Source: Panagrolaimus kolymaensis (Eukaryota; Nematoda; Chromadorea; Rhabditida; Panagrolaimidae). From it: a DNA stretch of 64,000 nt. Location: NCBI GenBank assembly GCA_028622995.1, contig JAJQJQ010000037.1:1364001-1428000 (forward strand), in the 5' to 3' direction. This document shows positions 37,397 through 50,905 of the stretch, one piece after another. Numbering within the stretch: position 1 is the stretch's first letter; each line of letters starts with the position of its first letter. The translations under genes were made by a program, and so were the position numbers. The notes under the pieces were generated by a model, which saw only the letters and a program-made list of their open reading frames with translations, was not told the DNA's origin and ran no database searches.

Positions 37397-38681
37397 GAAC
37401 TTTAATACGTTCAAAAAAAAATAAAAATGATACCATTTTTTATAAATCGTTACATAATTCTTTAGTCATGGAAATTCTTTGATTTTGGTTTATTAAAATA
37501 AATTTTCCTGCCAAAAAGAAAGCTAAAAACGTTGGCTAATAAAATTTTACTCAAACGAGAACTTTAATACGTTCAAAAAAAAATAAAAATGATACCATTT
37601 TTTATAAATCGTTTCATAATTCTTTAGTCATGGAAATTCTTTGAATTTGGTTTATTAAAACAAATTTTCCTGCTTTAAATGAAGCTAAAAACGTTGGCTA
37701 ATAAAATTTAACTCAAACGAGAACTTTAATTCGTTCAAAAAAATAAAAATGATACCATTTTTTATAAATCGTTTCATAATTCTTTAGTCATGGAAATTCT
37801 TTGAATTTGGTTTATTAAAATAAATTTTCCTTCTTTAAATGAAGCTAAAAACGTTGGCTAATAAAATTTTACTCAAACGAGAACTTTAATACGTTCAAAA
37901 AAAATAAAAATGATACCATTTTTTATAAATCGTTTCATAATTCTTTAGTCATGGAAATTCTTTGAATTTGGTTTATTAAAACAAATTTTCTTGCCAAAAA
38001 GAAAGCTAAAAACGTTGGCTAATAAAATTTTACTCAAACGAGAACTTTAATACGTTCAAAAAAATAAAAATGATACCATTTTTTATAAATCGTCTCATAA
38101 TTCTTTAGTCATGGAAATTCTTTGAATTTGGTTTATTAAAATAAATTTTCCTTCTTTAAATGAAGCTAAAAACGTTGGCTAATAAAATTTAACTCAAACG
38201 AGAACTTTAATTCGTTCAAAAAAATAAAAATGATACCATTTTTTATAAATCGTTTCATAATTCTTTAGTCATGGAAATTCTTTGAATTTGGTTTATTAAA
38301 ATAAATTTTCCTTCTTTAAATGAAGCTAAAAACGTTGGCTAATAAAATTTAACTCAAACGAGAACTTTAATACGTTCAAAAAAATAAAAATGATACCATT
38401 TTTTATAAATCGTTTCATAATTCTTTAGTCATGGAAATTCTTTGAATTTGGTTTATTAAAACAAATTTTCTTGCCAAAAAGAAAGCTAAAAACGTTGGCT
38501 AATAAAATTTTACTCAAACGAGAACTTTAATACGTTCAAAAAAATAAAAATGATACCATTTTTTATAAATCGTCTCATAATTCTTTAGTCATGGAAATTC
38601 TTTGATTTTGGTTTATTAAAATAAATTTTCCTTCTTTAAATGAAGCTAAAAACGTTGGCTAATAAAATTTAACTCAAACGA
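37397..38681. repeat. 8-monomer module, partner of 41093-42377 (offset 3696)
   Basis: The order is GTTACAT/CTGCC, AAAACAAA/CTGCTTT, TTCGTTC/CTTC, A8 AAAACAAA/TTGCC, GTCTCAT/GAATTT, TTCGTTC, AAAACAAA/TTGCC, GTCTCAT/GATTTT. The same core begins at 22795, 27449, 32583 and 41093, so it is a recurring cassette of this part of the array. Confidence 0.83.
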
Positions 38682-39164
38682 GAACTTTAATACGTTCAAA
38701 AAAATAAAAATGATACCATTTTTTATAAATCGTTTCATAATTCTTTAGTCATGGAAATTCTTTGAATTTGGTTTATTAAAATAAATTTTCCTTCTTTAAA
38801 TGAAGCTAAAAACGTTGGCTAATAAAATTTTACTCAAACGAGAACTTTAATACGTTCAAAAAAAAATAAAAATGATACCATTTTTTATAAATCGTTACAT
38901 AATTCTTTAGTCATGGAAATTCTTTGATTTTGGTTTATTAAAATAAATTTTCCTGCCAAAAAGAAAGCTAAAAACGTTGGCTAATAAAATTTTACTCAAA
39001 CGAGAACTTTAATACGTTCAAAAAAAATAAAAATGATACCATTTTTTATAAATCGTTTCATAATTCTTTAGTCATGGAAATTCTTTGAATTTGGTTTATT
39101 AAAACAAATTTTCTTGCCAAAAAGAAAGCTAAAAACGTTGGCTAATAAAATTTTACTCAAACGA

Positions 39165-40772
39165 GAACTTTAATACGTTCAAAAAAATAAAAATGATACC
39201 ATTTTTTATAAATCGTTTCATAATTCTTTAGTCATGGAAATTCTTTGAATTTGGTTTATTAAAACAAATTTTCCTGCTTTAAATGAAGCTAAAAACGTTG
39301 GCTAATAAAATTTTACTCAAACGAGAACTTTAATACGTTCAAAAAAAAATAAAAATGATACCATTTTTTATAAATCGTTTCATAATTCTTTAGTCATGGA
39401 AATTCTTTGAATTTGGTTTATTAAAACAAATTTTCTTGCCAAAAAGAAAGCTAAAAACGTTGGCTAATAAAATTTTACTCAAACGAGAACTTTAATACGT
39501 TCAAAAAAATAAAAATGATACCATTTTTTATAAATCTTTTCATAATTCTTTAGTCATGGAAATTCTTTGAATTTGGTTTATTAAAACAAATTTTCCTGCT
39601 TTAAATGAAGCTAAAAACGTTGGCTAATAAAATTTTACTCAAACGAGAACTTTAATACGTTCAAAAAAAAATAAAAATGATACCATTTTTTATAAATCGT
39701 TTCATAATTCTTTAGTCATGGAAATTCTTTGAATTTGGTTTATTAAAACAAATTTTCTTGCCAAAAAGAAAGCTAAAAACGTTGGCTAATAAAATTTTAC
39801 TCAAACGAGAACTTTAATACGTTCAAAAAAATAAAAATGATACCATTTTTTATAAATCGTCTCATAATTCTTTAGTCATGGAAATTCTTTGATTTTGGTT
39901 TATTAAAATAAATTTTCCTTCTTTAAATGAAGCTAAAAACGTTGGCTAATAAAATTTAACTCAAACGAGAACTTTAATACGTTCAAAAAAATAAAAATGA
40001 TACCATTTTTTATAAATCGTTTCATAATTCTTTAGTCATGGAAATTCTTTGAATTTGGTTTATTAAAACAAATTTTCCTGCTTTAAATGAAGCTAAAAAC
40101 GTTGGCTAATAAAATTTTACTCAAACGAGAACTTTAATACGTTCAAAAAAAAATAAAAATGATACCATTTTTTATAAATCGTTTCATAATTCTTTAGTCA
40201 TGGAAATTCTTTGAATTTGGTTTATTAAAACAAATTTTCTTGCCAAAAAGAAAGCTAAAAACGTTGGCTAATAAAATTTTACTCAAACGAGAACTTTAAT
40301 ACGTTCAAAAAAATAAAAATGATACCATTTTTTATAAATCGTTTCATAATTCTTTAGTCATGGAAATTCTTTGAATTTGGTTTATTAAAACAAATTTTCC
40401 TGCTTTAAATGAAGCTAAAAACGTTGGCTAATAAAATTTTACTCAAACGAGAACTTTAATACGTTCAAAAAAAAATAAAAATGATACCATTTTTTATAAA
40501 TCGTTTCATAATTCTTTAGTCATGGAAATTCTTTGAATTTGGTTTATTAAAACAAATTTTCTTGCCAAAAAGAAAGCTAAAAACGTTGGCTAATAAAATT
40601 TTACTCAAACGAGAACTTTAATACGTTCAAAAAAATAAAAATGATACCATTTTTTATAAATCGTCTCATAATTCTTTAGTCATGGAAATTCTTTGATTTT
40701 GGTTTATTAAAATAAATTTTCCTTCTTTAAATGAAGCTAAAAACGTTGGCTAATAAAATTTAACTCAAACGA
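39165..40772. repeat. 5-monomer higher-order repeat, 804 bp, two copies
   Basis: The units are 39165-39968 and 39969-40772. Each has A7/CTGCTTT, A9/TTGCC, A7/CTGCTTT, A9/TTGCC, then GTCTCAT/GATTTT/CTTC. Inside the unit the first four monomers form a 322 bp dimer repeat. One copy has the private change AAATCTTTTCAT for AAATCGTTTCAT near 39535. Confidence 0.86.
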
Positions 40773-41092
40773 GAACTTTAATACGTTCAAAAAAATAAAA
40801 ATGATACCATTTTTTATAAATCGTTTCATAATTCTTTAGTCATGGAAATTCTTTGAATTTGGTTTATTAAAATAAATTTTCCTTCTTTAAATGAAGCTAA
40901 AAACGTTGGCTAATAAAATTTAACTCAAACGAGAACTTTAATACGTTCAAAAAAATAAAAATGATACCATTTTTTATAAATCGTTTCATAATTCTTTAGT
41001 CATGGAAATTCTTTGAATTTGGTTTATTAAAATAAATTTTCCTTCTTTAAATGAAGCTAAAAACGTTGGCTAATAAAATTTTACTCAAACGA

Positions 41093-42377
41093 GAACTTTA
41101 ATACGTTCAAAAAAAAATAAAAATGATACCATTTTTTATAAATCGTTACATAATTCTTTAGTCATGGAAATTCTTTGATTTTGGTTTATTAAAATAAATT
41201 TTCCTGCCAAAAAGAAAGCTAAAAACGTTGGCTAATAAAATTTTACTCAAACGAGAACTTTAATACGTTCAAAAAAAAATAAAAATGATACCATTTTTTA
41301 TAAATCGTTTCATAATTCTTTAGTCATGGAAATTCTTTGAATTTGGTTTATTAAAACAAATTTTCCTGCTTTAAATGAAGCTAAAAACGTTGGCTAATAA
41401 AATTTAACTCAAACGAGAACTTTAATTCGTTCAAAAAAATAAAAATGATACCATTTTTTATAAATCGTTTCATAATTCTTTAGTCATGGAAATTCTTTGA
41501 ATTTGGTTTATTAAAATAAATTTTCCTTCTTTAAATGAAGCTAAAAACGTTGGCTAATAAAATTTTACTCAAACGAGAACTTTAATACGTTCAAAAAAAA
41601 TAAAAATGATACCATTTTTTATAAATCGTTTCATAATTCTTTAGTCATGGAAATTCTTTGAATTTGGTTTATTAAAACAAATTTTCTTGCCAAAAAGAAA
41701 GCTAAAAACGTTGGCTAATAAAATTTTACTCAAACGAGAACTTTAATACGTTCAAAAAAATAAAAATGATACCATTTTTTATAAATCGTCTCATAATTCT
41801 TTAGTCATGGAAATTCTTTGAATTTGGTTTATTAAAATAAATTTTCCTTCTTTAAATGAAGCTAAAAACGTTGGCTAATAAAATTTAACTCAAACGAGAA
41901 CTTTAATTCGTTCAAAAAAATAAAAATGATACCATTTTTTATAAATCGTTTCATAATTCTTTAGTCATGGAAATTCTTTGAATTTGGTTTATTAAAATAA
42001 ATTTTCCTTCTTTAAATGAAGCTAAAAACGTTGGCTAATAAAATTTAACTCAAACGAGAACTTTAATACGTTCAAAAAAATAAAAATGATACCATTTTTT
42101 ATAAATCGTTTCATAATTCTTTAGTCATGGAAATTCTTTGAATTTGGTTTATTAAAACAAATTTTCTTGCCAAAAAGAAAGCTAAAAACGTTGGCTAATA
42201 AAATTTTACTCAAACGAGAACTTTAATACGTTCAAAAAAATAAAAATGATACCATTTTTTATAAATCGTCTCATAATTCTTTAGTCATGGAAATTCTTTG
42301 ATTTTGGTTTATTAAAATAAATTTTCCTTCTTTAAATGAAGCTAAAAACGTTGGCTAATAAAATTTAACTCAAACGA
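41093..42377. repeat. 8-monomer module, fifth occurrence of the 22.8 kb core
   Basis: It has the same order as 37397-38681, 3696 bp downstream. Right after it (42378) a CTGCTTT monomer leads into the block shared with 15.5 kb. Confidence 0.82.
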
Positions 42378-42537
42378 GAACTTTAATACGTTCAAAAAAA
42401 TAAAAATGATACCATTTTTTATAAATCGTTTCATAATTCTTTAGTCATGGAAATTCTTTGAATTTGGTTTATTAAAATAAATTTTCCTGCTTTAAATGAA
42501 GCTAAAAACGTTGGCTAATAAAATTTAACTCAAACGA

Positions 42538-43179
42538 GAACTTTAATTCGTTCAAAAAAATAAAAATGATACCATTTTTTATAAATCGTTTCATAATTCT
42601 TTAGTCATGGAAATTCTTTGAATTTGGTTTATTAAAATAAATTTTCCTGCCAAAAAGAAAGCTAAAAACGTTGGCTAATAAAATTTAACTCAAACGAGAA
42701 CTTTAATTCGTTCAAAAAAATAAAAATGATACCATTTTTTATAAATCGTTTCATAATTCTATAGTCTTCCAATTTCTTTGAATTTGGTTTATTAAAATAA
42801 ATTTTCTTGCCAAAAAGAAAGCTAAAAACGTTGGCTAATAAAATTTTACTCAAACGAGAACTTTAATACGTTCAAAAAAAAATAAAAATGATACCATTTT
42901 TTATAAATCGTTTCATAATTCTTTAGTCATGGAAATTCTTTGAATTTGGTTTATTAAAACAAATTTTCCTGCTTTAAATGAAGCTAAAAACGTTGGCTAA
43001 TAAAATTTAACTCAAACGAGAACTTTAATTCGTTCAAAAAAATAAAAATGATACCATTTTTTATAAATCGTTTCATAATTCTTTAGTCATGGAAATTCTT
43101 TGAATTTGGTTTATTAAAATAAATTTTCCTTCTTTAAATGAAGCTAAAAACGTTGGCTAATAAAATTTAACTCAAACGA
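42538..43179. repeat. Second copy of the 15544-16185 block
   Basis: It shares type order and the unique CTATAGTCTTCCAATTTC monomer with 15544-16185. The next monomer (from about 43178) carries the rare GCTATAAACG variant otherwise seen at 2727 and 50746. Correspondence with the upstream copy ends there. Confidence 0.83.
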
Positions 43180-43501
43180 GAACTTTAATACGTTCAAAAA
43201 AATAAAAATGATACCATTTTTTATAAATCGTTTCATAATTCTTTAGTCATGGAAATTCTTTGAATTTGGTTTATTAAAATAAATTTTCCTTCTTTAAATG
43301 AAGCTATAAACGTTGGCTAATAAAATTTTACTCAAACGAGAACTTTAATACGTTCAAAAAAAAATAAAAATGATACCATTTTTTATAAATCGTTTCATAA
43401 TTCTTTAGTCATGGAAATTCTTTGAATTTGGTTTATTAAAATAAATTTTCCTTCTTTAAATGAAGCTAAAAACGTTGGCTAATAAAATTTTACTCAAACG
43501 A

Positions 43502-45283
43502 GAACTTTAATACGTTCAAAAAAAAATAAAAATGATACCATTTTTTATAAATCGTTACATAATTCTTTAGTCATGGAAATTCTTTGATTTTGGTTTATTA
43601 AAATAAATTTTCCTGCCAAAAAGAAAGCTAAAAACGTTGGCTAATAAAATTTTACTCAAACGAGAACTTTAATACGTTCAAAAAAAAATAAAAATGATAC
43701 CATTTTTTATAAATCGTTTCATAATTCTTTAGTCATGGAAATTCTTTGAATTTGGTTTATTAAACTAAATTTTCCTGCCAAAAAGAAAGCTAAAAACGTT
43801 GGCTAATAAAATTTTACTCAAACGAGAACTTTAATACGTTCAAAAAAAAATAAAAATGATACCATTTTTTATAAATCGTTTCATAATTCTTTAGTCATGG
43901 AAATTCTTTGAATTTGGTTTATTAAAATAAATTTTCCTTCTTTAAATGAAGCTAAAAACGTTGGCTAATAAAATTTTACTCAAACGAGAACTTTAATACG
44001 TTCAAAAAAAAATAAAAATGATACCATTTTTTATAAATCGTTTCATAATTCTTTAGTCATGGAAATTCTTTGAATTTGGTTTATTAAAATAAATTTTCCT
44101 TCTTTAAATGAAGCTAAAAACGTTGGCTAATAAAATTTAACTCAAACGAGAACTTTAATACGTTCAAAAAAAAATAAAAATGATACCATTTTTTATAAAT
44201 CGTCTCATAATTCTTTAGTCATGGAAATTCTTTGAATTTGGTTTATTAAAATAAATTTTCCTTCTTTAAATGAAGCTAAAAACGTTGGCTAATAAAATTT
44301 TACTCAAACGAGAACTTTAATACGTTCAAAAAAAAATAAAAATGATACCATTTTTTATAAATCGTTTCATAATTCTTTAGTCATGGAAATTCTTTGAATT
44401 TGGTTTATTAAAATAAATTTTCCTTCTTTAAATGAAGCTAAAAACGTTGGCTAATAAAATTTTACTCAAACGAGAACTTTAATACGTTCAAAAAAAAATA
44501 AAAATGATACCATTTTTTATAAATCGTTACATAATTCTTTAGTCATGGAAATTCTTTGATTTTGGTTTATTAAAATAAATTTTCCTGCCAAAAAGAAAGC
44601 TAAAAACGTTGGCTAATAAAATTTTACTCAAACGAGAACTTTAATACGTTCAAAAAAAAATAAAAATGATACCATTTTTTATAAATCGTTTCATAATTCT
44701 TTAGTCATGGAAATTCTTTGAATTTGGTTTATTAAACTAAATTTTCCTGCCAAAAAGAAAGCTAAAAACGTTGGCTAATAAAATTTTACTCAAACGAGAA
44801 CTTTAATACGTTCAAAAAAAAATAAAAATGATACCATTTTTTATAAATCGTTTCATAATTCTTTAGTCATGGAAATTCTTTGAATTTGGTTTATTAAAAT
44901 AAATTTTCCTTCTTTAAATGAAGCTAAAAACGTTGGCTAATAAAATTTTACTCAAACGAGAACTTTAATACGTTCAAAAAAAAATAAAAATGATACCATT
45001 TTTTATAAATCGTTTCATAATTCTTTAGTCATGGAAATTCTTTGAATTTGGTTTATTAAAATAAATTTTCCTTCTTTAAATGAAGCTAAAAACGTTGGCT
45101 AATAAAATTTAACTCAAACGAGAACTTTAATACGTTCAAAAAAAAATAAAAATGATACCATTTTTTATAAATCGTCTCATAATTCTTTAGTCATGGAAAT
45201 TCTTTGAATTTGGTTTATTAAAATAAATTTTCCTTCTTTAAATGAAGCTAAAAACGTTGGCTAATAAAATTTTACTCAAACGA
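43502..45283. repeat. 6-monomer higher-order repeat, 972 bp
   Basis: The unit from 43502 (GTTACAT/CTGCC; AAACTAAATTTT/CTGCC; three CTTC monomers, the last with GTCTCAT; then CTTC) repeats from 44474. The private AAACTAAA variant is at 43763 and 44735, and CGTCTCAT recurs at the same 972 bp spacing. The second unit changes after its fifth monomer into a GGTTAATT/CTGCC monomer at 45284. Confidence 0.86.
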
Positions 45284-45925
45284 GAACTTTAATACGTTCA
45301 AAAAAAAATAAAAATGATACCATTTTTTATAAATCGTTTCATAATTCTTTAGTCATGGAAATTCTTTGAATTTGGTTAATTAAAATAAATTTTCCTGCCA
45401 AAAAGAAAGCTAAAAACGTTGGCTAATAAAATTTAACTCAAACGAGAACTTTAATACGTTCAAAAAAATAAAAATGATACCATTTTTTATAAATCGTTTC
45501 ATAATTCTTTAGTCATGGAAATTCTTTGATTTTGGTTTATTAAAATAAATTTTCCTTCTTTAAATGAAGCTAAAAACGTTGTCTAATAAAATTTAACTCA
45601 AACGAGAACTTTAATACGTTCAAAAAAATAAAAATGATACCATTTTTTATAAATCGTTTCATAATTCTTTAGTCATGGAAATTCTTTGATTTTGGTTTAT
45701 TAAAATAAATTTTCCTTCTTTAAATGAAGCTAAAAACGTTGTCTAATAAAATTTAACTCAAACGAGAACTTTAATACGTTCAAAAAAATAAAAATGATAC
45801 CATTTTTTATAAATCGTTTCATAATTTTTTAGTCATGGAAATTCTTTGATTTTGGTTTATTAAAATAAATTTTCCTTCTTTAAATGAAGCTAAAAACGTT
45901 GGCTAATAAAATTTTACTCAAACGA
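44798..45925. repeat. 7-monomer block copied at 47372-48499 (offset 2574)
   Basis: The order is A9/CTTC, A9/CTTC, GTCTCAT/CTTC, GGTTAATT/CTGCC, two GTC monomers, then GGC. It matches monomer by monomer at +2574. GGTTAATT is otherwise absent from the window. Small private changes separate the copies (AATTTTTTAG here, GAACTTAAATACG there). Confidence 0.83.
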
Positions 45926-48900
45926 GAACTTTAATACGTTCAAAAAAAAATAAAAATGATACCATTTTTTATAAATCGTTTCATAATTCTTTAGTCATGG
46001 AAATTCTTTGAATTTGGTTTATTAAAATAAATTTTCCTTCTTTAAATGAAGCTAAAAACGTTGTCTAATAAAATTTAACTCAAACGAGAACTTTAATACG
46101 TTCAAAAAAATAAAAATGATACCATTTTTTATAAATCGTTTCATAATTCTTTAGTCATGGAAATTCTTTGATTTTGGTTTATTAAAATAAATTTTCCTTC
46201 TTTAAATGAAGCTAAAAACGTTGTCTAATAAAATTTAACTCAAACGAGAACTTTAATACGTTCAAAAAAATAAAAATGATACCATTTTTTATAAATCGTT
46301 TCATAATTCTTTAGTCATGGAAATTCTTTGATTGTGGTTTATTAAAATAAATTTTCCTTCTTTAAATGAAGCTAAAAACGTTGTCTAATAAAATTTAACT
46401 CAAACGAGAACTTTAATACGTTCAAAAAAATAAAAATGATACCATTTTTTATAAATCGTTTCATAATTCTTTAGTCATGGAAATTCTTTGATTTTGGTTT
46501 ATTAAAATAAATTTTCCTTCTTTAAATGAAGCTAAAAACGTTGGCTAATAAAATTTTACTCAAACGAGAACTTTAATACGTTCAAAAAAAAATAAAAATG
46601 ATACCATTTTTTATAAATCGTTTCATAATTCTTTAGTCATGGAAATTCTTTGAATTTGGTTTATTAAAATAAATTTTCCTTCTTTAAATGAAGCTAAAAA
46701 CGTTGGCTAATAAAATTTTACTCAAACGAGAACTTTAATACGTTCAAAAAAAAATAAAAATGATACCATTTTTTATAAATCGTTTCATAATTCTTTAGTC
46801 ATGGAAATTCTTTGAATTTGGTTTATTAAAATAAATTTTCCTTCTTTAAATGAAGCTAAAAACGTTGTCTAATAAAATTTAACTCAAACGAGAACTTTAA
46901 TACGTTCAAAAAAATAAAAATGATACCATTTTTTATAAATCGTTTCATAATTCTTTAGTCATGGAAATTCTTTGATTTTGGTTTATTAAAATAAATTTTC
47001 CTTCTTTAAATGAAGCTAAAAACGTTGGCTAATAAAATTTAACTCAAACGAGAACTTTAATACGTTCAAAAAAATAAAAATGATACCATTTTTTATAAAT
47101 CGTTTCATAATTCTTTAGTCATGGAAATTCTTTGATTTTGGTTTATTAAAATAAATTTTCCTTCTTTAAATGAAGCTAAAAACGTTGTCTAATAAAATTT
47201 AACTCAAACGAGAACTTTAATACGTTCAAAAAAATAAAAATGATACCATTTTTTATAAATCGTTTCATAATTCTTTAGTCATGGAAATTCTTTGATTTTG
47301 GTTTATTAAAATAAATTTTCCTTCTTTAAATGAAGCTAAAAACGTTGGCTAATAAAATTTTACTCAAACGAGAACTTTAATACGTTCAAAAAAAAATAAA
47401 AATGATACCATTTTTTATAAATCGTTTCATAATTCTTTAGTCATGGAAATTCTTTGAATTTGGTTTATTAAAATAAATTTTCCTTCTTTAAATGAAGCTA
47501 AAAACGTTGGCTAATAAAATTTTACTCAAACGAGAACTTTAATACGTTCAAAAAAAAATAAAAATGATACCATTTTTTATAAATCGTTTCATAATTCTTT
47601 AGTCATGGAAATTCTTTGAATTTGGTTTATTAAAATAAATTTTCCTTCTTTAAATGAAGCTAAAAACGTTGGCTAATAAAATTTAACTCAAACGAGAACT
47701 TTAATACGTTCAAAAAAAAATAAAAATGATACCATTTTTTATAAATCGTCTCATAATTCTTTAGTCATGGAAATTCTTTGAATTTGGTTTATTAAAATAA
47801 ATTTTCCTTCTTTAAATGAAGCTAAAAACGTTGGCTAATAAAATTTTACTCAAACGAGAACTTTAATACGTTCAAAAAAAAATAAAAATGATACCATTTT
47901 TTATAAATCGTTTCATAATTCTTTAGTCATGGAAATTCTTTGAATTTGGTTAATTAAAATAAATTTTCCTGCCAAAAAGAAAGCTAAAAACGTTGGCTAA
48001 TAAAATTTAACTCAAACGAGAACTTAAATACGTTCAAAAAAATAAAAATGATACCATTTTTTATAAATCGTTTCATAATTCTTTAGTCATGGAAATTCTT
48101 TGATTTTGGTTTATTAAAATAAATTTTCCTTCTTTAAATGAAGCTAAAAACGTTGTCTAATAAAATTTAACTCAAACGAGAACTTTAATACGTTCAAAAA
48201 AATAAAAATGATACCATTTTTTATAAATCGTTTCATAATTCTTTAGTCATGGAAATTCTTTGATTTTGGTTTATTAAAATAAATTTTCCTTCTTTAAATG
48301 AAGCTAAAAACGTTGTCTAATAAAATTTAACTCAAACGAGAACTTTAATACGTTCAAAAAAATAAAAATGATACCATTTTTTATAAATCGTTTCATAATT
48401 CTTTAGTCATGGAAATTCTTTGATTTTGGTTTATTAAAATAAATTTTCCTTCTTTAAATGAAGCTAAAAACGTTGGCTAATAAAATTTTACTCAAACGAG
48501 AACTTTAATACGTTCAAAAAAATAAAAATGATACCATTTTTTATAAATCGTTTCATAATTCTTTAGTCATGGAAATTCTTTGATTTTGGTTTATTAAAAT
48601 AAATTTTCCTTCTTTAAATGAAGCTAAAAACGTTGGCTAATAAAATTTTACTCAAACGAGAACTTTAATACGTTCAAAAAAAAATAAAAATGATACCATT
48701 TTTTATAAATCGTTTCATAATTCTTTAGTCATGGAAATTCTTTGAATTTGGTTTATTAAAATAAATTTTCCTGCCAAAAAGAAAGCTAAAAACGTTGGCT
48801 AATAAAATTTAACTCAAACGAGAACTTTAATACGTTCAAAAAAATAAAAATGATACCATTTTTTATAAATCGTTTCATAATTCTTTAGTCATGGAAATTC

Positions 48901-50585
48901 TTTGATTTTGGTTTATTAAAATAAATTTTCCTTCTTTAAATGAAGCTAAAAACGTTGTCTAATAAAATTTAACTCAAACGAGAACTTTAATACGTTCAAA
49001 AAAATAAAAATGATACCATTTTTTATAAATCGTTTCATAATTCTTTAGTCATGGAAATTCTTTGATTTTGGTTTATTAAAATAAATTTTCCTTCTTTAAA
49101 TGAAGCTAAAAACGTTGGCTAATAAAATTTTACTCAAACGAGAACTTTAATACGTTCAAAAAAATAAAAATGATACCATTTTTTATAAATCGTTTCATAA
49201 TTCTTTAGTCATGGAAATTCTTTGATTTTGGTTTATTAAAATAAATTTTCCTTCTTTAAATGAAGCTAAAAACGTTGGCTAATAAAATTTTACTCAAACG
49301 AGAACTTTAATACGTTCAAAAAAAAATAAAAATGATACCATTTTTTATAAATCGTTTCATAATTCTTTAGTCATGGAAATTCTTTGAATTTGGTTTATTA
49401 AAATAAATTTTCCTGCCAAAAAGAAAGCTAAAAACGTTGTCTAATAAAATTTAACTCAAACGAGAACTTTAATACGTTCAAAAAAATAAAAATGATACCA
49501 TTTTTTATAAATCGTTTCATAATTCTTTAGTCATGGAAATTCTTTGATTTTGGTTTATTAAAATAAATTTTCCTTCTTTAAATGAAGCTAAAAACGTTGT
49601 CTAATAAAATTTAACTCAAACGAGAACTTTAATACGTTCAAAAAAATAAAAATGATACCATTTTTTATAAATCGTTTCATAATTCTTTAGTCATGGAAAT
49701 TCTTTGATTTTGGTTTATTAAAATAAATTTTCCTTCTTTAAATGAAGCTAAAAACGTTGGCTAATAAAATTTTACTCAAACGAGAACTTTAATACGTTCA
49801 AAAAAATAAAAATGATACCATTTTTTATAAATCGTTTCATAATTCTTTAGTCATGGAAATTCTTTGATTTTGGTTTATTAAAATAAATTTTCCTTCTTTA
49901 AATGAAGCTAAAAACGTTGGCTAATAAAATTTTACTCAAACGAGAACTTTAATACGTTCAAAAAAAAATAAAAATGATACCATTTTTTATAAATCGTTTC
50001 ATAATTCTTTAGTCATGGAAATTCTTTGAATTTGGTTTATTAAAATAAATTTTCCTGCCAAAAAGAAAGCTAAAAACGTTGGCTAATAAAATTTAACTCA
50101 AACGAGAACTTTAATACGTTCAAAAAAATAAAAATGATACCATTTTTTATAAATCGTTTCATAATTCTTTAGTCATGGAAATTCTTTGATTTTGGTTTAT
50201 TAAAATAAATTTTCCTTCTTTAAATGAAGCTAAAAACGTTGTCTAATAAAATTTAACTCAAACGAGAACTTTAATACGTTCAAAAAAATAAAAATGATAC
50301 CATTTTTTATAAATCGTTTCATAATTCTTTAGTCATGGAAATTCTTTGATTTTGGTTTATTAAAATAAATTTTCCTTCTTTAAATGAAGCTAAAAACGTT
50401 GTCTAATAAAATTTAACTCAAACGAGAACTTTAATACGTTCAAAAAAATAAAAATGATACCATTTTTTATAAATCGTTTCATAATTCTTTAGTCATGGAA
50501 ATTCTTTGATTTTGGTTTATTAAAATAAATTTTCCTTCTTTAAATGAAGCTAAAAACGTTGGCTAATAAAATTTTACTCAAACGA
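45446..50585. repeat. GTC-type higher-order repeats, same family as 1-2566
   Basis: GTC monomers with GATTTT and A7 return, mixed with GGC/TTTTACTC and A9/CTGCC monomers in 4- to 6-monomer units. The stretch from 49464 matches the left block at 1445 onward with an offset of 48,019. Confidence 0.87.
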
Positions 50586-50905
50586 GAACTTTAATACGTT
50601 CAAAAAAATAAAAATGATACCATTTTTTATAAATCGTTTCATAATTCTTTAGTCATGGAAATTCTTTGAATTTGGTTTATTAAAATAAATTTTCCTGCCA
50701 AAAAGAAAGCTAAAAACGTTGGCTAATAAAATTTAACTCAAACGAGAACTTTAATACGTTCAAAAAAATAAAAATGATACCATTTTTTATAAATCGTTTC
50801 ATAATTCTTTAGTCATGGAAATTCTTTGAATTTGGTTTATTAAAATAAATTTTCCTTCTTTAAATAAAGCTATAAACGTTGGCTAATAAAATTTTACTCA
50901 AACGA

